From Kingdonia uniflora (Eukaryota > Streptophyta > Magnoliopsida > Ranunculales > Circaeasteraceae): a stretch of DNA of 64,000 nt. Position numbers and translations under genes: made by a program. Of the stretch, positions 1 through 10,435 are shown piece after piece. Within the stretch, counting starts at the first letter, position 1. Every line of letters starts with the position of its first letter. Below the pieces are notes generated by a model. That model did no database searches. It worked only from the letters and a program-made list of their open reading frames with translations, and had not been told where the DNA came from. Location of the stretch: NCBI GenBank assembly GCA_014058105.1, contig JACGCM010000452.1, positions 682,001-746,000 of the forward strand, given 5' to 3'.

Positions 1-48
1 CTAATCTTCTACACTATCCTCCCTCCTTACCTTACAAACAAAACCACT

Positions 49-588
49 ATGTCTTCCTCAAGCTCCCAATCTAATTCTCAAAACCACTCTCAATCTTCCA
101 ATACAAACCAGCAAGGAAACGTATTTCCTCATCAATTCGGCGCATTTGACCCATCGCAAATGCCTAACACTTCCCAAGGTCAGAATCACCATATTCGCCA
201 ACTATTCCCGCCATCCGAGAATCAATTTCAATCTCAAACCCATGGATATTGCCCTTATTACCCAAATTAAGGATATTACCCTCAATTTGATAGGTATACG
301 GGCTCGAACCCTCAATCGGGAAATCTATATTATTCATCTCAAACTTGTTTTGCCGGTAGAAGTTCGAGTACCACGCCAATGCAACGTACATGGGGTTTAA
401 ATGAATTTAATCTGAATATATCGCCAGTTGCATCTCCGGTTGTCTCTCCGGTCATCTCCAAGGAACTCAATCCGGTTCTCACGAGAAGTAATATGTGAAC
501 TCATTGGAAGGCAAAGTCTACAAGAAAAATGGCATCGACACCTATTATAGTTGAGGATGTAGCTCAGGCTGAGGAACTCAATCCGCTA
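49..588 (+). pseudogene. Harbinger ORF1, Myb/SANT-like protein, N-terminal part only
   Basis: The ATG at 49 opens a Ser/Gln/Asn-rich N-terminus that includes the segment MPNTSQGQNHHIRQLFPP. A stop interrupts it at 268-270 and the reading continues in the same sense, through a Gly/Ser segment with SSSTTPMQ and a Val-Ser-Pro repeat, to about 588. There it is fused to the inverted 3' part of the transposase. The same protein in copy 3 (30861-32532, minus) goes on into a SANT-like helical region, which is missing here. Proteins of this type are often listed in databases as 'glutathione S-transferase T3-like', but no GST fold is visible. In PIF/Harbinger elements the Myb-like ORF1 product works with the transposase in DNA binding and nuclear import. 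This copy cannot make it. Confidence 0.7.
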
Positions 589-589
589 A

Positions 590-1578
590 GTTGGACAGAT
601 TTGTTATGGTTTGAACAAGTATTTGCCATCTTGGATAGACTCCATCCGCTAAGTAATACCCCATAGTATGCGGTACCGTGTCTATATTATAATTACATGG
701 CGGCGCAACTCCATTAGACAAGTTGATGAAAAGCCACCCTTGAAGCAAGACGTTCACATCGTTGTTAGAACCGGGCAACCCAAAGAATGCGTGCCATATC
801 TAAAGATCTTGGGATACAACCGCTTCTAAAATCATCGTCAGGATTTTCTTATACCTGATATATTGTCCTACCCACCCTGTAAAACAATTCTTTCATTTCC
901 AATGCATACAATCTAAACTGCCTAACATCCCTGGGAAGCCTTGCAATCCATTTACTTCTAACAAGTGTAATGTATCGTCTTCATTGGGAGATCAAAGGTA
1001 TTAAGCTTTGAATTGTGTTATAATAGTTTTACAAAAATCTTTCAAACACAAAATAGCCGTAAACTCCCCAATCCGAAGGTATCCTTCTTGAGCATATGGG
1101 CTCGTACCGTTACATAACATGCGAATTGCGCACATTATTTTTTGGTGTGAGAATAAGCCAATAGTCTTGGCGACATTTTCTCTTTGAATAAAATAGGGGT
1201 TCGATGAAAGTATTTGATGATAAATACGTTGATACACACCTTCACTCATACGGAATCGACTACGAAATGGGATACCTTTGAATCTTGAGTTGTCACAGAA
1301 GTAATCCCGGTTAAGGCTATTCTCCCCTAATTTATGCTCGCGTCTTTTCCGCTTATCAATCTGTCCCATTTTACTACCTCCCCGCCTCTATGATGATGTC
1401 GCCTCTTGCTCTTTTTCTTCTACTTCTCCCATCGCAATCATAATCTTGCCATACTCGTGCAATAACTCAAGTTAACGTCAGAATATCCCTTCGTCACTAG
1501 ACGATGATGAAGATAATAACTCCCAAGATGAAAGTGATGTGTCAGGCAGAGCAGGTCAGCAATGATTTCGTCAGACAT
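590..1578 (-). pseudogene. Harbinger transposase (plant transposon protein, PF04827 type), C-terminus lost
   Basis: It reads from an ATG at 1578 (MSDEIIADLL) towards lower coordinates. The best block is at 1369-1001: a basic stretch (DKRKRREHKLGE), then FRMSEGVYQRIYHQIL, YFIQRENVAKTIGL and GYLRIGEFTAILCLK, which are landmarks of plant PF04827 / HARBI1-like DDE transposases. Further on are a GSLDCMHWK core with the first catalytic Asp near 911, GSNNDVNVL with the second Asp, and MGYYLADGVYPRW. The third catalytic acid and the C-terminus fall in the deletion at about 590. Frameshifts and stops lie between the blocks. The family cuts and pastes DNA through a DDE active site; this copy is dead. 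It faces ORF1, the same convergent order as in copy 3. Confidence 0.85.
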
Positions 1579-1794
1579 GATTCGACGTAATTGATAAGAA
1601 ATGAAGAAGGTTGAGTTTTGAGATATAAGATGAATGAGTTGATTGTAGAATAGAGTAGGAGATGAATGGGGGTTATAAATAGAGAAAAAAACTAGCCGTT
1701 TATTGCCGTTGAGCATCTTGTTGAGGAAGTTTGATCAGGGAATACCTCAGGTCAAATAATGACGAACCAAGGATATTTTTTATGCGGGCTTATG

Positions 1795-2018
1795 CCGTGC
1801 ACTTTTGAACCGCACGGTAAAAACTAGCCTTTTGAAAATCTTTAAAACTCAGACATCCATGTGTTTTAATCCTAGACGTTGAAGTTTTTCACACTTTAGA
1901 ACTGCGCTTAATAGGAAATATTAGATGGGAGGACACGTGTTATCATCTTAAGGAAGAAGTGTATACACGCACTTCTGAACTGAGCGCTATGGCTACGCGC
2001 ACTTCAAAACTGCGCGGC
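1795..2018. repeat. Subterminal near-palindromes of Harbinger copy 1
   Basis: Four related ~22-bp imperfect palindromes lie at about 1795-1817, 1895-1910, 1966-1987 and 1995-2018. The clearest is GCGCACTTCAAAACTGCGCG near 1997. Each has GC-rich arms around a core like CTTCTGAAC. The same motif appears at both ends of copies 2 and 3, which suggests binding sites for the element's own proteins. That role is inferred. Confidence 0.65.
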
Positions 2019-2019
2019 A

Positions 2020-2177
2020 AGAATTCACCCTCAGGGTTGAAAATCCACCCTTGGATGAATTTTTTCTTGCCATATTAGGTGTTTACCTAGCTGCTGGGAG
2101 ACGAATTAAGTGGAAAAGAGGGTGGATTTGAAATTCACCCTGCCACGTCAGGGTGTACCTAGATGTTGTAGATGCTC
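2020..2177. repeat. Right terminal inverted repeat region of Harbinger copy 1
   Basis: The end carries alternating GGGTTGAAAATCCACCC and GGGTGGATTTGAAATTCACCC blocks, then CTGCCACGTCAGGGTGTACC and the terminal GATGCTC. Read in reverse complement it aligns with the left ends of copies 2 (23093 on) and 3 (28700 on). Confidence 0.75.
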
Positions 2178-2180
2178 TAA

Positions 2181-2861
2181 AGAAATAAAGTGAGCAGTTA
2201 TTTATCTTTGTCCAAATAGTTCCTGAGGGCCTGATGGTTTCTTAGGAATCTTTTTTTATACCTGCTAGGAAGTGGTTGAGGTAGATGTTACAAGAGTTGC
2301 CAAATCGTTCTTTATTGACTGTACATTACCAACTTGTTTTAATTCCAACTTTATAGTTTTAATTCCTAAAGTAAAAATGTTAAGAAGTTAAATCAGTACA
2401 GACCAATTTGTATGGGCAACTTTGTTGTGAAAATAATCTCTTAAATCATTACGTCTAGATTAAGAGAGACTATTCAAAGAGTTATTTCAACTGAGCAATG
2501 TGGTTTTATTCAAGGTAGAAACATTCACTCAAATGTGGGGCTAGCTTTTGAAATGATGAATGAGTTAAAAAAAAAAGGTTTGGCGGTAATATGGGGATTA
2601 AAATTGATATAGCCCAAGCCAATACTATCCTTAGCTGGATCTTTCTCATAAGTGTTCTTAGGAAAATGGGGTTTGCTAACAAAATCTGCAAGTGGATTCA
2701 AGTAATGCTGAAAATTGGGTTTGTGTCTGTGTTTTTTAATGGTGGTCCTTGTGGCTTTTTTAGATAGGGAGGGGTCATAAACAGGGAGGCCCTCATTCTC
2801 CTTTTCTCTTTGCAATTATAGAGGATATTTTAAGTAGAGGGATAAATGATTTAAGAGCCTC
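2181..2861 (+). pseudogene. LINE-A reverse transcriptase, first piece
   Basis: Conceptual translation with frame changes gives the RT entry motif GPDGF (near 2227), FIVLIPKVK, YRPI, and then EQCGFIQGRNIHSNVGLAFE and IKIDIAQA. These correspond to the fingers and first palm motifs of plant L1-type RT (PF00078). The KxDIxxA motif carries the first catalytic Asp. Several stops are present. The reading stops at the hAT terminus at 2862. Confidence 0.75.
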
Positions 2862-2882
2862 AGGGATAGTTAAACATGTTTT

Positions 2883-3080
2883 AAGATCGGATCAGATCGG
2901 ATTGGAAATGGGCCTAGTCGGAATTATTCTGATTTTTTTCAGAACTGAAAATTTTGTTTCGATCTGATCCGATTTTTTCTGGAACAACATAAATATTTCT
3001 GAATTCGGAATATTCGGGAAATTCGGAATTCGGAACAAATTCGGAAATTCCAAAAATTCAAAAATTCCGAAAATTCTGAT
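2883..3080. repeat. Left subterminal repeats of the hAT element
   Basis: Repeats of GATCGGATC, GATCTGATCCGATTTT and GGAATTCGGAA/AAATTCGGAA follow the left terminus. The same words in opposite orientation fill 9050-9240 at the right end. hAT transposases bind short subterminal repeats of this kind. Confidence 0.65.
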
Positions 3081-3719
3081 AAATGCAAAAAAAAATGTAT
3101 TTAAGCTAGCAAGGAAAATAATAGCAACTGATCCACTTGAAAATAATAACAACATGAGGAGGCTACTAAATATTGTCCAAATTTATAACATCATCATTTC
3201 ACAAATTTATAAAATACACAACCAACTGAGCACCACTTGACCCTATCTCTCACCCCCACCATGGTTTTAAGAGCTCTCTAACATGTCTAAAACAACATGA
3301 ACACCGTCATTTGTGCAGCAGAAAGACGAGCAGCTAGTACTGGATCAACTGTGATAAACAAGCAAAATGAAAAATTACAAATCTCTTTATAAATCCCAAA
3401 CTTGAGAGATAGAAACATAAAACTGAAAGCAAAGTTTATATAATTTGGTAATGGCCGTTATGTCCAAAAATATATGCTTGATCCTAAGAAATACTTATTT
3501 TACTTGTGATATATAGTTTCATGATTTTAGTGGAGACCTTCCCCACTAAGTATGTGCTCACAAAATGTATTGAATATATTTGAAAGGTTCTTTTTTCTCC
3601 ATGCCTCACAAAATGTTATTTGTTTGGATGAATATTATCAGGAAGATGCATCAGAAGAGTTTATTTTCTCCATGCCTCACAAAAATAACTATTGAATTAT
3701 GGAGCCATAAAATAGTTAT

Positions 3720-3981
3720 GTCATTGGGTAAAATACTGGGAACACCCATACACCTGGATCAATTGACAAGACATAAAGACTATGGATACCAGGATTGCGT
3801 TTTAGTGGATATTGACCTCTCTCAGCCAATTCTAGATCATGTGTTACTAGAAGTAGAAGGGGAAATTAGCAAACAAGAAGTTAGTCTCTGCAGAGTTCCT
3901 AAGTACTGTGGGCATTGCAAAAATGTGGGACATATAATTGCAGAATGCAAGGTTATCCAAAAGGCATGTAGACAGAATTAG
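3720..3981 (+). pseudogene. LINE ORF1 (DUF4283-type) with CCHC zinc knuckle
   Basis: An 80-residue block starts LGKILGTPIHLDQLTRHK and ends in the knuckle CGHCKNVGHIIAEC, an exact C-x2-C-x4-H-x4-C. This order, a DUF4283-like domain then zf-CCHC_4, is that of plant LINE ORF1 RNA-binding proteins. The upstream part is degraded (a duplicated 'FSPCLT/FFSMPH' segment near 3590 and 3670). The following Lys/Glu/Gln-rich stretch to about 4600 is low-complexity and broken. Confidence 0.7.
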
Positions 3982-4739
3982 CAGATATACAAGAATCTAA
4001 AGAAACCAGTAAAGGAGAATGGCAACAATATAAGAAATAACTAGGTAGCAACATATCAAGAGAAGCAAAAAAAGAATAAGGAACCAGCAGGCGTTGAGAC
4101 AATGAGGGTCAACAAACATACACATTTCCAAGAGCCAGCAAGAGAGAATAGTGAAGTATCACTAACTATTAACATCCCAGGTATCACCATGGTCACAAGC
4201 CATATCCAGCAATTCAAAAAAATAGCAGGTAATGAAGAGTGGTCTACTCTAATACTCTAAGAATAAAAAACAATCAACAAATAGAAATAACATCAACTAC
4301 CAGTCAAAATAGATGCAGTAATCAGTTTCAGATACAAGGAGATGAAGAAAATGAAGCTAAAAAGGAGCATAAACAAAATGGAACCCCAGAAGGAGTAATG
4401 AACAATGCTGAAGAGGACTTAATTGCTGTTATTATTGTTATTCTATTGTTCAAGCTGTTATTGCTGTTAAATTTTTTTTTGGAGATTACTAAACAAGTTA
4501 TAACAGTGGAGGCACTTAATTGCTGCTATTCTATTATTCATGATGACTGCCTCAGAGTCAATAGACTAGAGCTCTGGGATAGTCTCATCAGATTCTTATA
4601 ATATAACTCAAAGCCTTAGATTTGTATTTGAGACTTCAATGTGGCCTTAAGGCTTTCATAAAGGAAAGGGGGTAGACCTCCTACTCCTAATGTAGTTACA
4701 AACTTTGCAAATTTTATTGATAGAGCACATATCACCGAG

Positions 4740-5340
4740 AGTTCCTCTTCAAGTATGAATTATACTTGGTGCAATGCTCAAAAAGGTACTAACAGAATCT
4801 TTAATGTACTTGACAGATGCTTGCATAATGCCCAATGGATAGATGCCTTTAAAGATTGGAGGGTGAAAATATTTCCAAGAGGCAAATCTGATCACTCTCT
4901 ACTATTTAGGGAATGGCTTAAAATCAACAAACCCCACAACATACCTTTCAGATATACGCAAACTTGGACTAACTATCCAGATTTCAAGGAGGTGGTAGAA
5001 AGGAGTTGGACTGGTTGCTACACCTTTGTTTACTATTATGCTAAAATTGAGAAGACTGAAGAATGATACTAAAATGGAGGAAGGCTATCTTAGATGCTTC
5101 ACATAACATAAAACAAGCATTAGAAAAGGAAATCCTAAACCTACAATTGTAATTGGAATCTAACTGCACTGAGGACAATATAGCAGAGGAGATATTGGGT
5201 AGGAAAAACTAGCTTGCAGACCTTAAGAAATAGGAGGAACAAGACTGACAACAAAGATCAAGAATAAAATGGCTACAGGCTCGAAATGCTAAGGCATTAA
5301 TTGCAGAGATCATCTTGCAACAACCATTCTAAGTTCTAAC
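4740..5340 (+). pseudogene. LINE ORF2 endonuclease, C-terminal part
   Basis: The translation has NYTWCNAQKGTNRIFNVLDR, then KIFPRGKSDHSLLF, the SDHS motif holding the catalytic His/Asp region of apurinic-type LINE endonucleases, then a Trp-rich segment (RYTQTWTNYPDFKEVV). Reading frame is lost after 5066, although related sequence continues to about 5340. The minus-strand LINE-C at 46330-49880 has the same block (FLRTKSDHSLVFGEY), so the two are of related families. Confidence 0.7.
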
Positions 5341-6149
5341 TAAGAACTCTTGGGTATAGTTTTCCCATTACCAATTCAAGAATATTGTGCTCTTAACTTT
5401 CTAATCTGAACTGATAGAAAGCTTTAAACAATTAAAGAAATTAATATGTGCTTGTAAATTGTTATGTGCTCTTAACCATTTTAAGTATTAACAGTTCTAT
5501 ATGGATAACAGCTAAGTTATATTAACAGGAGCATGGATAGCATACTAACAGTTCTATATGGATAACAAACAAATGAAAATCACATACTTTCAGACATATT
5601 TTCAGCTTCAGGGCTCTGTTTAGTATTAACAATTGTAATAGCAGCATCAAGATCCACAAGGAGAGGTTTCAGTGACATAATAAAAACTTTGTTGTAATGT
5701 ACAATAATGTCGACAACATAAAAAGTGGAATCTTTCAATAAAATTAGTAAATCATCATACCTTAGCACTTAGAAGATAGCAAGAGTGGGCTAGGGGATTT
5801 CAGCAGGTTGCCAAAAATTGGAATGACAAACGTAGTACAACAATAACAACAAAAATTGGAACCTTCTAAATTGTATCCATTTCCTAAAAATTAATTTTAT
5901 CCAACAATAATAAAATTAATACCCGAGTATTAGAAATGAGTTAACTAAAATAAAACTCCTAAACCAAAACATGATAGAACATGTAAGATGAGAAAACTTA
6001 CACAAGATCTTCAAAAACATCAAGAAGTTGATCCAAGCACTAAACTTCTCATCTCGTTAAATACAACTACAACAAACACAAGTATCAATCAAGCTTCATA
6101 TGAAAATGCAAAAATCTAAACAAAATAACTATTTAATAAGTACAAGCAA

Positions 6150-8197
6150 CATACCATTTTCAATTTCTTCAAGAGTCTCAAGCTTCTCTTCAATACTTAT
6201 TTCTTCTGGGATTGGGCTTCTTAGCCAATCTTGACTGCATATCAAACTCTCAACAATGGTCGAAGTCAAGAGACTTCAAAATGGATCTAGTATCCGACCC
6301 GCCGAACTAAATACACACTCAGAAGCTACCGAGGTCACAGGAATTAATAATACTTCACGTGCCATAATAGCAAGAACATGATAGGTTGATACTTTCTCAT
6401 GCCACCACCCCAAGACATCAAGATAATTATTGTTCTCTACTAAACCATCACCCAAGTACTGCTCTAAATCATTCAAGGCATCCATATTGTCTTTTTGCTT
6501 CAAAATACCCCTAAACAACTTTTTGGCCTTTGGACGTTTAAATGTATTTTCAGCTAGATTAGTAATGGGTTCTTGAGTACTAAATGCATTAATGTCCCTG
6601 ATCGACGCATCTTCTAACTTGTAGTGATTGTAAAGGCGACTCATTTAGTCTTTCAACTTCTCAATAAAACTCACAACTTGATCAAATTTTTCTTCTTCGC
6701 CCAAGTAGCTAACTTTTTCCAAGTATGATAAATACCAAAATTCTACGTACTTTATTTTATAACGAGGATCAGGGATTATTGCGACCACCAAGATTAGGTT
6801 CAGAGAATCAAAATTGCAATACTTATCAAATTTAGCATCCATCTTCATAGGCATTTCACGAAAATCCACATCATCATTAGTGAGATTATCTATAAGAAGG
6901 TCTTTGGCTTGTGTTATTCATCAAAATATGTATTGGAAGTTACATACTTCGAACCAGATACCCATTTTTTGAGTTTATAAAATTCATCCAAAAATGTGTG
7001 CAGAGCTTTTAACTTCCTCCAATCACTCTCTCCCAATAAGCCTTCGCCTTTTACATCACACTAAATCTTGCAATTTGGGTCACGTTCCTCCAATCTATCA
7101 AAAGCTTTCTCAAACTCCATAGCCGCATCAATCATCAAATAAGTTGAATTCCATCTTGTTTTGACATCTAAACACAAAGCTCTTTTAGTTGTTAGATTCT
7201 CATCTGAAGCACATTTTTTAAAAGTTTGTATACGTGAGGAGCCACTTCTCACATATTTCATTCTTCACCGAAGGCATTTGATTGTTCCCTTGACCTCATT
7301 GACACCATCTTTGAACACGAGGTTAATGACATGGGCAAAACACCTTATATGGAAGAACTCACCTCCTAATAACAATCCATTGCGCTTGTTCAATCGTTTA
7401 TTCAACTCGGTAACACAAGAATCGTTGTTCTTAGCATTATCGAGGGTTATGGTCATCACTTTCTCTATGCCCCATTCCAACAAACAATTTTCTACCGCCT
7501 CTGCAATTGTCTCACCTTTGTGCGGATGCGGAACTACTCGAAAGTTGATTACTTTCTTTTGAAGTTTCCAATCCTTGTCAACAAAATGGGTTGTTAAACT
7601 CATATACCCAAGGTTTTGGATTGATGTCCACATATCCGTCGTAATACATACACGTCCTGACAACTCCTTCATATGTCCCTTTAACTTCTTCTTTTCCTCG
7701 TTGAAGATACCTATAATATCTTTTGCAATTGTGGTCCTTGAAATGACATAGAACTTGGGTTACATTTCTCTACAAAATGACCTAAAGCCTTCTTCCTCTA
7801 CATGGCTAAATGGAAGCTCATCAATAATAATCATTTTCGCTAGAGATTTACGACATTTTTCTTGATCAAACCTCCATGCAGAAGGTTGACACCCCGCTCC
7901 AGAAAAAGAAATCAATGGCTAGTTTTTATCTCCTTCAAAACTGGGAAAATCCTTACAACCCTTAAGATGGTGCCACAACGAATTGGTTACTTAAGTAGAA
8001 GGTGCTGAGGTTACTTTTTGGCAATACTTGTAAGCACATTCAATTAAATATTTGGTCGTCCCCTCATTGAAATGCTTGTTAAATTGATTCCATACACAAG
8101 AAGGCCCATGATGTCCAATTTTTTATTCTATTTTTTGTCGCTTCTTACTAACTGCAGCATTCGGATCATTACAAGTACTCTTGTCCATTACTGACAT
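6150..8197 (-). pseudogene. hAT transposase (BED zinc finger, RNase H-like, hATC dimerisation)
   Basis: It reads from the ATG at 8197 (MSVMDKSTCNDPN). The BED-type finger CAYKYC ... LWHHLKGC is at about 8060-7950. The catalytic core is at 7672-7265: TTDMWTS with the first Asp, TITLDNAKNND with the second, then HIRCFAHVINLV. A TRWNSTYLMI block follows (7261-7061), then IPDPRYKIKYVEF, and the hATC dimerisation segment WWHEKVSTYHVLAIMAREVL with VASECVFSSAGRIL (6420-6276). The homology runs to about 6150, where GGTATG could be a splice donor. Order and length (about 680 codons) match plant 'zinc finger BED domain-containing RICESLEEPER-like' transposases. Multiple stops and frameshifts make it a pseudogene. 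An ORF on the other strand at 7161-7562 is only its shadow. Confidence 0.88.
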
Positions 8198-8251
8198 AAC
8201 ATCAACTGTAACAATATGCAAATACATACAAAATTATGTAAAAAGATTCAT

Positions 8252-8496
8252 ATATATATATATATATATATATCAAACCCATATATATATATCAAACCCA
8301 TTTCATATATAATCAAGCGAAATGTGATTTGATATTAGAGAAACCCATATCAGTAATATAATCAAGAGAAATATAATCTCTTGATTATATATAATATTTA
8401 TGATATAATCAAACCCATATATATATATATATATACATATATATCAAACCCATATCAGATACATATATATATATATATGTATCTGATACCCGCCTG

Positions 8497-8528
<32 letters not shown>

Positions 8529-8529
8529 C
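8252..8529. repeat. (TA)n microsatellite cluster
   Basis: Four TATATA tracts (about 8252-8272, 8281-8291, 8417-8445, 8465-8529) are separated by copies of ATCAAACCCATA. The cluster lies just upstream of the hAT transposase start, in its presumed promoter and leader. Confidence 0.85.
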
Positions 8530-8835
8530 AAATCCATATCAGAAATCATAAATCATAAATCACCAATATCAGAAATCAAACCCATTTTTCTTGATTATAT
8601 CATAAATCACAAATTAATACTAACATCTCCATTTTTCTGATCAATTCAACCCCAAATCAAACCCATATATCAAAATTCATAAATCAAACACAAATCAAAT
8701 CTAACCTAATATCAAACCCATAGCTCGGAGATCAAACCCAGAAATCAAACACAAATCAAACCCAACCTAATATCTAACAAAAATCAAATACAAATCAAAC
8801 CCATAGCTCAGAGACAAGAGAGAGAGAGAGAGAGT
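8530..8835. repeat. ATCAAACCCAT-type simple repeats and a (GA)n tract
   Basis: Irregular repeats of AATCAAACCCATA and AAATCAAACACAAATC run to about 8810, followed by (GA)8 at 8816-8834. No coding potential is seen. The repeats continue the hAT 5' region. Confidence 0.6.
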
Positions 8836-9049
8836 TACTTTGACCGATGAGTGAGGCAAAGTCGGCAGAGGAGTGACCGAGTGAGGCACCGTAGAGGAGT
8901 GACCGAGTGACCTAATATCAATTTGTAGAGAGGAGGCAGAGGCAGAGATTGGAGAGGAGGCAGAGGGTCAGGCAGAGGGTATAAGGCAGAGGAGTAGTCG
9001 AGTGAAGCCTGAGCCCTAATTAGTTTCTTTAAAACATAACAATTTTTGG

Positions 9050-9240
9050 AATAATCAGAATATATTCGGATCGGAATATATTCAGAATAATCGGATCGGA
9101 AATCGGATCGGAAAATTCGGAATTTCAGAACTGCAAAATTTATTCTGATTCCGATCCGATTTTTTTCGGAAATATTCAGAAATCGGATTTTCGGAAATCG
9201 GAATTGTAAAATAGTGTTCCAAAATCGGAAAAATCGGATT
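9050..9240. repeat. Right subterminal repeats of the hAT element
   Basis: Runs of TCGGATCGGAAA, GGAAATCGGATCGGAAAAT and GGAAATATTCAGAAATCGG mirror the words at 2883-3080. Confidence 0.65.
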
Positions 9241-9284
9241 GGAAATTGGAAAAAAATAGAAATTCAGACAAAAGTTAGACCCCT

Positions 9285-10234
9285 AGATAGTCTTTCCAAT
9301 AATGTCCTTGAAAGGTGTGCCAGTTCCTTCCCATCTGCCTTTTGCAGATGTTTTTTTTTCTCTAATTGCCATATGAGAGGTTTAAAACCTTTCTGGAAGT
9401 GGCTGGAGGAATATCAAAATGTTGCTGGCCAAACCATAACTGCTAAAAAAAGTAAGTTGTATTTGGGAGCATTAAATATGGGGAAAAAAGATAGAGTAAA
9501 AGATCTATTTGGTTTCATGGAGGGATCATTTCCAGAAAGATACTTAGGCATCCCTCTAATTCAGGATAGAGTGAAAAAAACTATAGTGATGCCTCTTGCT
9601 GAGAAAATTAAGAAACGGGCTTCAAACTGGCTGGCAACCTTCTCTATCTTTAAGAAAGGGAAATGTTATTAACTCTGCTTTGAGCAGTCTTGCAATTTAT
9701 AATATGGGCATATATTAGTGACCTGCTAGTGTGATCCTGAAGGGGGAGAAAGCTCGCAGAATTATTTTGTGGTCTGGCAATACTGAAAATAGAAAATTTT
9801 GTACTGTGGCTCGAGATGAAGTCTGTAAGCCAGTGAGGGAAGGGGGTACTGGCATTAGAAGACTGAAAGATATTAATTTATCTTTACAAATAAAGCTTGC
9901 TTGGCATTTTAAGGCTTCTAAAGATGAGTGGGGAAAGCTCATAAGAGTTTTACAATAAAAGTTGGAGATATTTCAATTGATACTAAAGGTTTTTCAACTT
10001 GGGCATGTATCAAATGGGATATGCCTGAAGTTGAAAAACATGCAAGGTGGTTCATTGGGGATGGCTATCTTATTGATATGTAGAAAGACTCTTGGTGTTC
10101 AAATAAGCCCTTGAAAGAGCTCATTAATGATAGTAGTTTTCCTTGGAGTACTCTTACTGCTAAAGTAAGTAACATTTTGACGAATGGCAAATGGCAGGTT
10201 CCTCATGATCTCCTTACTATATTCTTCAGACTTA
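9285..10234 (+). pseudogene. LINE-A reverse transcriptase, second piece
   Basis: The catalytic box that should read FADD is FADV at 9341-9352, so the second catalytic Asp is lost. Downstream are MRGLKPFWKWLEEYQNVAGQ, the ERYLGIPLIQ segment and KIKKRASNW, all typical of the plant L1 RT thumb and connection. Another frame (9731-9958) gives LWSGNTENRKFCTVARDEVC and GGTGIRRLKDINLSLQ, again standard LINE landmarks. The piece is cut by the PIF element at 10234. Confidence 0.8.
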
Positions 10235-10249
10235 GGTGGCATTTGTTTT

Positions 10250-10435
10250 TTAGCTGACTCCACTCAGTCGTCTTAGTCTGAGTGGAGTCAGTGATTTAGG
10301 TAACTTAGAAGCATTTATTTTTCTCTCATTAAGTGGCTGAGTGGAGTAAGAGACAGTGATTTTGGTTGATTTGAGTAATCCCCTATAAGCCAGCTTACTG
10401 TTGAGTCTGACTCTGAGTCTAAATTTTCTACCCAA
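10250..10435. repeat. Left subterminal CTGAGT repeats
   Basis: The words CTGACTCCACTCAG, CTGAGTGGAGTCAG, GCTGAGTGGAGT and GAGTCTGACTCTGAGTC crowd the first 190 bp, several of them overlapping palindromes. The right end (16885-17020) has the matching GACTCAG set. Confidence 0.65.

Larger units (their letters stand above)
1..2177. mobile_element. PIF/Harbinger element copy 1, right-hand part
   Basis: The window opens inside this element. It holds the start of a Myb-like ORF1 on the plus strand and a transposase on the minus strand, converging, followed by a terminal region that ends in GATGCTC at 2177 and TAA at 2178-2180. The reverse complement of this end (GAGCATCTACAACATCTAGG) matches the left ends of two more copies at 23093 and 28700, so the terminus is set by comparison between copies. 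A 3-bp TAA/TTA target duplication fits PIF/Harbinger. The element sits inside LINE reverse transcriptase sequence, which resumes directly at 2181. Compared with copy 3 it is inverted, and it has lost the DNA between ORF1 and the transposase C-terminus (junction near 590). If it follows copy 3, a plant mobile domain gene should lie to the left of the window. Confidence 0.85.
3580..5340 (+). mobile_element. LINE-B fragment (ORF1 and start of ORF2) inside the hAT element
   Basis: A plus-strand LINE piece lies within the hAT 3' region. It contains the C-terminal part of ORF1 with a zinc knuckle, then the endonuclease end of ORF2, and stops before the reverse transcriptase. LINE insertions usually lose their 5' end, so a piece that has 5' domains and lacks the 3' half is unusual; a later deletion or DNA-level capture is more likely than plain 5' truncation. 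Boundaries are approximate. Confidence 0.65.
2862..9284 (-). mobile_element. hAT element (RICESLEEPER-like) inserted in LINE-A
   Basis: The left end reads AGGGATAGTTAAACATG (from 2862) and the right end, reversed, AGGGGTCTAACTTTTG (from 9284), as expected for short imperfect hAT inverted repeats. The flanking 8-mers agcgcct-like AGAGCCTC (2854-2861) and AGATAGTC (9285-9292) match at 5 of 8 bases, compatible with an aged 8-bp target duplication. Both ends are followed by dense GATCGGAT / ATCGGAAAT subterminal repeats (2883-3080 and 9050-9240), typical of transposase binding regions. The transposase lies on the minus strand at 6150-8197. LINE similarity resumes directly outside both ends. A second LINE fragment (3580-5340) sits inside. 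Stretches 5340-6150 and 8540-9040 show no other gene. Confidence 0.8.

Noticed and set aside
164..391. Minus-strand open frame at the left edge
   Set aside because: It is the complement of Harbinger ORF1. The same shadow is seen opposite copy 3 at 32181-32417.
7161..7562. Plus-strand open frame over the hAT transposase
   Set aside because: It is the complement of the conserved catalytic region (TITLDNAKNND and HIRCFAHVINLV on the minus strand) and has no motif of its own.
10250..10435. Minus-strand 61-codon ORF at the left end of the PIF element
   Set aside because: It falls entirely in the terminal and subterminal CTGAGTC repeats.
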